Assembly (NCBI RefSeq): GCF_041260665.1
Contig: NZ_JBGCCT010000005.1
Span: forward strand, 1-64,000
Reading direction: 5' to 3'
Length of the DNA: 64,000 nt
Source of the DNA: Catenulispora sp. GP43
GTDB lineage: Bacteria; Actinomycetota; Actinomycetes; Streptomycetales; Catenulisporaceae
Shown: in pieces, positions 62,246 through 64,000 of the stretch
Numbering within the stretch: the stretch's first letter is position 1
How the letters are laid out: each line of letters begins with the position of its first letter
Program-made: the position numbers and the translations under genes
Notes under the pieces: model-generated
Told to the model about the DNA's origin: nothing
The model's database searches: none
What the model saw: only the letters and a program-made list of their open reading frames with translations

Positions 62246-63892
62246 ATGAAGGTAATCGGGGCTCGCCGGGGCCGGACCATATCCGTCGTCGCGATGCTGC
62301 TCGGCGGGACCCTGGTCGCCGGGTGCACCTCGACCGGCTCGGTCGGCGGCAGCGGGGGGTCCTCCGGGGGCTCCTCCAGCTCCTCGGGCGGGTCCTCGGG
62401 GTCCGGTTCGCTGCCGAGCGGCAAGTTCACCTCGCTCCAGGGCTTCGACTCCCAGCAGGTCTCCTGGGGGGCCTGCACCAGCGAGCCGGCCGACGACCCG
62501 AGCGCGGACCTGAGTGCCTTCCAGTGCGGGACCGTCGTGGTCCCGCTGGACTACACCGCGCCCACGGGCAAGGACGTCACACTCGCCCTGGTGAAGTGGC
62601 CGGCCGCGGACCAGGCGAACAAGCTCGGCTCGCTGTTCACCAACCCCGGCGGGCCCGGCGCCTCCGGGGTGGACTTCGTCGAGGAGTCCAAGTCGGAGTT
62701 CGACGGCGCCCTGCACGCGCATTACGACATCATCGGCTTCGACCCGCGCGGGCTGGGCCGCAGCGACGCGATCACGTGCCTGGACGACAAGACCCAGGAC
62801 AAGCTCTACGAGCAGGACCCGCCCAAGGACGCGGCGGCCCGGGCGGCGAAGGCCGAGCAGGACAGCAAGACCCTGGCCGCGGCCTGCGAGAAGAAATCCG
62901 GCGCCCTGCTGCCCTACGTCGGCTCCAAGTACGTCGCGCAGGACATGGACCTGATGCGCCAGGTCCTCGGCGACAAGAAGCTGAACTACCTCGGCATCTC
63001 CTACGGCACCTACATCGGCTCGGTGTACGCCGAGGAGTTCCCGGCCAACGTCGGCCACATGGTGCTCGACGGCGCCGTGGACCCGAACGCCGACCAGCTC
63101 GAGGCGGACGTCCAGCAGCAGGTCGGCTTCGAGAAGTCGCTGGAGAAGTTCGCCGGCGACTGCGTCACCAACTACGCCTCGCAGTGCCCGCTGTCCGGGA
63201 GCCCGACGGCCGCGGCGCAGCAGCTCGGCCACTTCATCGACGGCCTGCAGGACCACCCGCTGCCCAGCGGCGACCCGAACCGGCCGCTGGACCAGACGCT
63301 GGGCTGGACCGGCGTCATCATCGGGCTCTACGGCGACGTCGGCTCGGACTGGTGGAAGTACCTGCGCGAGGGGCTGACCAAGGCGATGAAGAACGGCGAC
63401 GGCTCGGAGCTGCTGGCCGGCGCCGACCAGTACAACGGCCGCGACCCCGAGGGCCACTACAGCACCGAGCAGAACGGCCTGATCGCGGTGCGCTGCGCCG
63501 ACTTCACCACCCCGACGCCCAGCGCCTCGGAAGTGCAGACCGCGTACAGCCAGCTCAAGTCCGGCGCCTCGATCCTGAACTCGAACCTGGCCCCGGCCGA
63601 CCTGGCGCAGCCGATGTGCGCGAACTGGCCGTTCCAGACCCAGGAGAAGCCGCACCAGATCAAGGCGCAGGGCTCGGACACGATCCTGGTCATCGGCACC
63701 ACCGACGACCCGGCGACGCCGTACCAGAACGCTGTGAACCTGGCGAACGGCTTCGCCAACGCGCGGCTGCTGACCCGCGTGGGCACCGGGCACGCGGCGT
63801 TCGGCAGCGGCAACCAGTGCGCCGCGTCGGCGATGGAGGCGTACCTGGTCAGCGGCACCCTTCCGCCGCAGGGGGAGCGGTGCACGGCGTGA
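62246..63892 (+). CDS. Secreted tripeptidyl aminopeptidase-type alpha/beta hydrolase
   Basis: A 548-residue lipoprotein (LVAGC, Cys about 27) with a Ser/Gly linker and an alpha/beta-hydrolase of the Streptomyces SlpD/Tap type. The oxyanion segment is FTNPGGPGASGVDF, the nucleophile elbow GISYGT, the acid D in GTTDDPATP and the base His in GTGHAAFG, followed by the TAP-type C-terminal domain. It removes short peptides from N-termini outside the cell. Start ATG 62246 is set by the signal peptide. Confidence 0.9.
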   Translation: MKVIGARRGRTISVVAMLLGGTLVAGCTSTGSVGGSGGSSGGSSSSSGGSSGSGSLPSGKFTSLQGFDSQQVSWGACTSEPADDPSADLSAFQCGTVVVPLDYTAPTGKDVTLALVKWPAADQANKLGSLFTNPGGPGASGVDFVEESKSEFDGALHAHYDIIGFDPRGLGRSDAITCLDDKTQDKLYEQDPPKDAAARAAKAEQDSKTLAAACEKKSGALLPYVGSKYVAQDMDLMRQVLGDKKLNYLGISYGTYIGSVYAEEFPANVGHMVLDGAVDPNADQLEADVQQQVGFEKSLEKFAGDCVTNYASQCPLSGSPTAAAQQLGHFIDGLQDHPLPSGDPNRPLDQTLGWTGVIIGLYGDVGSDWWKYLREGLTKAMKNGDGSELLAGADQYNGRDPEGHYSTEQNGLIAVRCADFTTPTPSASEVQTAYSQLKSGASILNSNLAPADLAQPMCANWPFQTQEKPHQIKAQGSDTILVIGTTDDPATPYQNAVNLANGFANARLLTRVGTGHAAFGSGNQCAASAMEAYLVSGTLPPQGERCTA

Positions 63893-64000
63893 GGCGGCGG
63901 TAAAAGAGATCGCAAACGGGGAACCCCAGCCGTCCGCAGCCCGTTTAGGATCGCGGAAGGCTCAACGATATGGGGGACACCCGTGATCTGCTTCTTCGAT
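63893..64000. other. Window end, possible start of the next gene
   Basis: After the hydrolase stop, a GGGGGA ribosome-like site precedes GTG 63983 (MICFFD...), and ATG 63970 opens another frame. Either could be the start of the next gene, but too little is visible to decide. Confidence 0.3.

Noticed and set aside
62213-63793. 526-residue open frame on the minus strand
   Set aside because: Antisense to the tripeptidyl aminopeptidase gene.

Overview
The window is high-GC, gene-dense DNA with GTG/TTG starts and many 4-base ATGA/GTGA overlaps, typical of a filamentous actinomycete. The long secreted proteins, the standalone NRPS-type condensation protein, the F420-type PPOX protein and the Pst/Ig-repeat cluster point to a Streptomyces- or Catenulispora-like organism. 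The genus is inference only.

Left part, 1-11.5 kb (redox). A leftward cytochrome b6-type operon is cut by the window edge. A rightward two-component system follows, with a histidine kinase carrying an unusual insertion in its dimerisation hairpin. Next are a b-type cytochrome and an operon of a small membrane protein, an ApbE-type flavin transferase, a ferric-reductase-like membrane haem protein, a NuoF-like flavoprotein and a 3Fe-4S ferredoxin. Together these look like a transmembrane electron-transfer module. A divergent pair follows: a CDGSH-ferredoxin-CDGSH-globin fusion and its probable TetR regulator, with a candidate operator between them.

11.5-19.7 kb. A 1844-residue DUF4011-helicase-Vsr-DUF3320 protein (probable anti-phage, Hhe-type) and a standalone condensation-domain protein diverge from a 517-bp spacer. 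A truncated gene follows.

19.6-33.5 kb is the most unusual region. A leftward operon encodes PstC, PstA, a membrane-anchored PstS, a 946-residue membrane-anchored secreted protein, a second phosphate-binding-like protein, an Ig-repeat/WxL-like surface protein, a DUF916 (WxL-interacting) membrane protein, a small WxL-like protein, a sortase-fold protein lacking its catalytic His, Cys and Arg, and PstB. It joins a phosphate-type ABC importer to a Firmicutes-style WxL/DUF916 surface module. Related hairpins with a GTATCG loop separate some of the genes.

34.6-53.3 kb is an accretion zone on a tRNA-Tyr gene. The intact gene lies at 53.2 kb, and two partial copies of its 3' half lie at 34.65 and 44.72 kb, as expected of tandem integrated elements. 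No recombinase gene remains. The cargo includes a 2490-residue RHS/Hint protein with a GIY-YIG-like toxin end and a likely immunity gene, two orphan genes, broken transposases, fragments of IPT, GH85-like, LysR and condensation-domain genes, a sedolisin with a secreted partner, and small secreted proteins.

53.5-64 kb is ordinary chromosome: an ArsR-type regulator, a tandem alpha/beta-hydrolase lipoprotein, an AAA+ ATPase, a right-handed repeat membrane protein, an ATP-grasp protein, a RibD-type reductase, a DUF2071 protein, a PPOX/F420 protein and a secreted tripeptidyl aminopeptidase.
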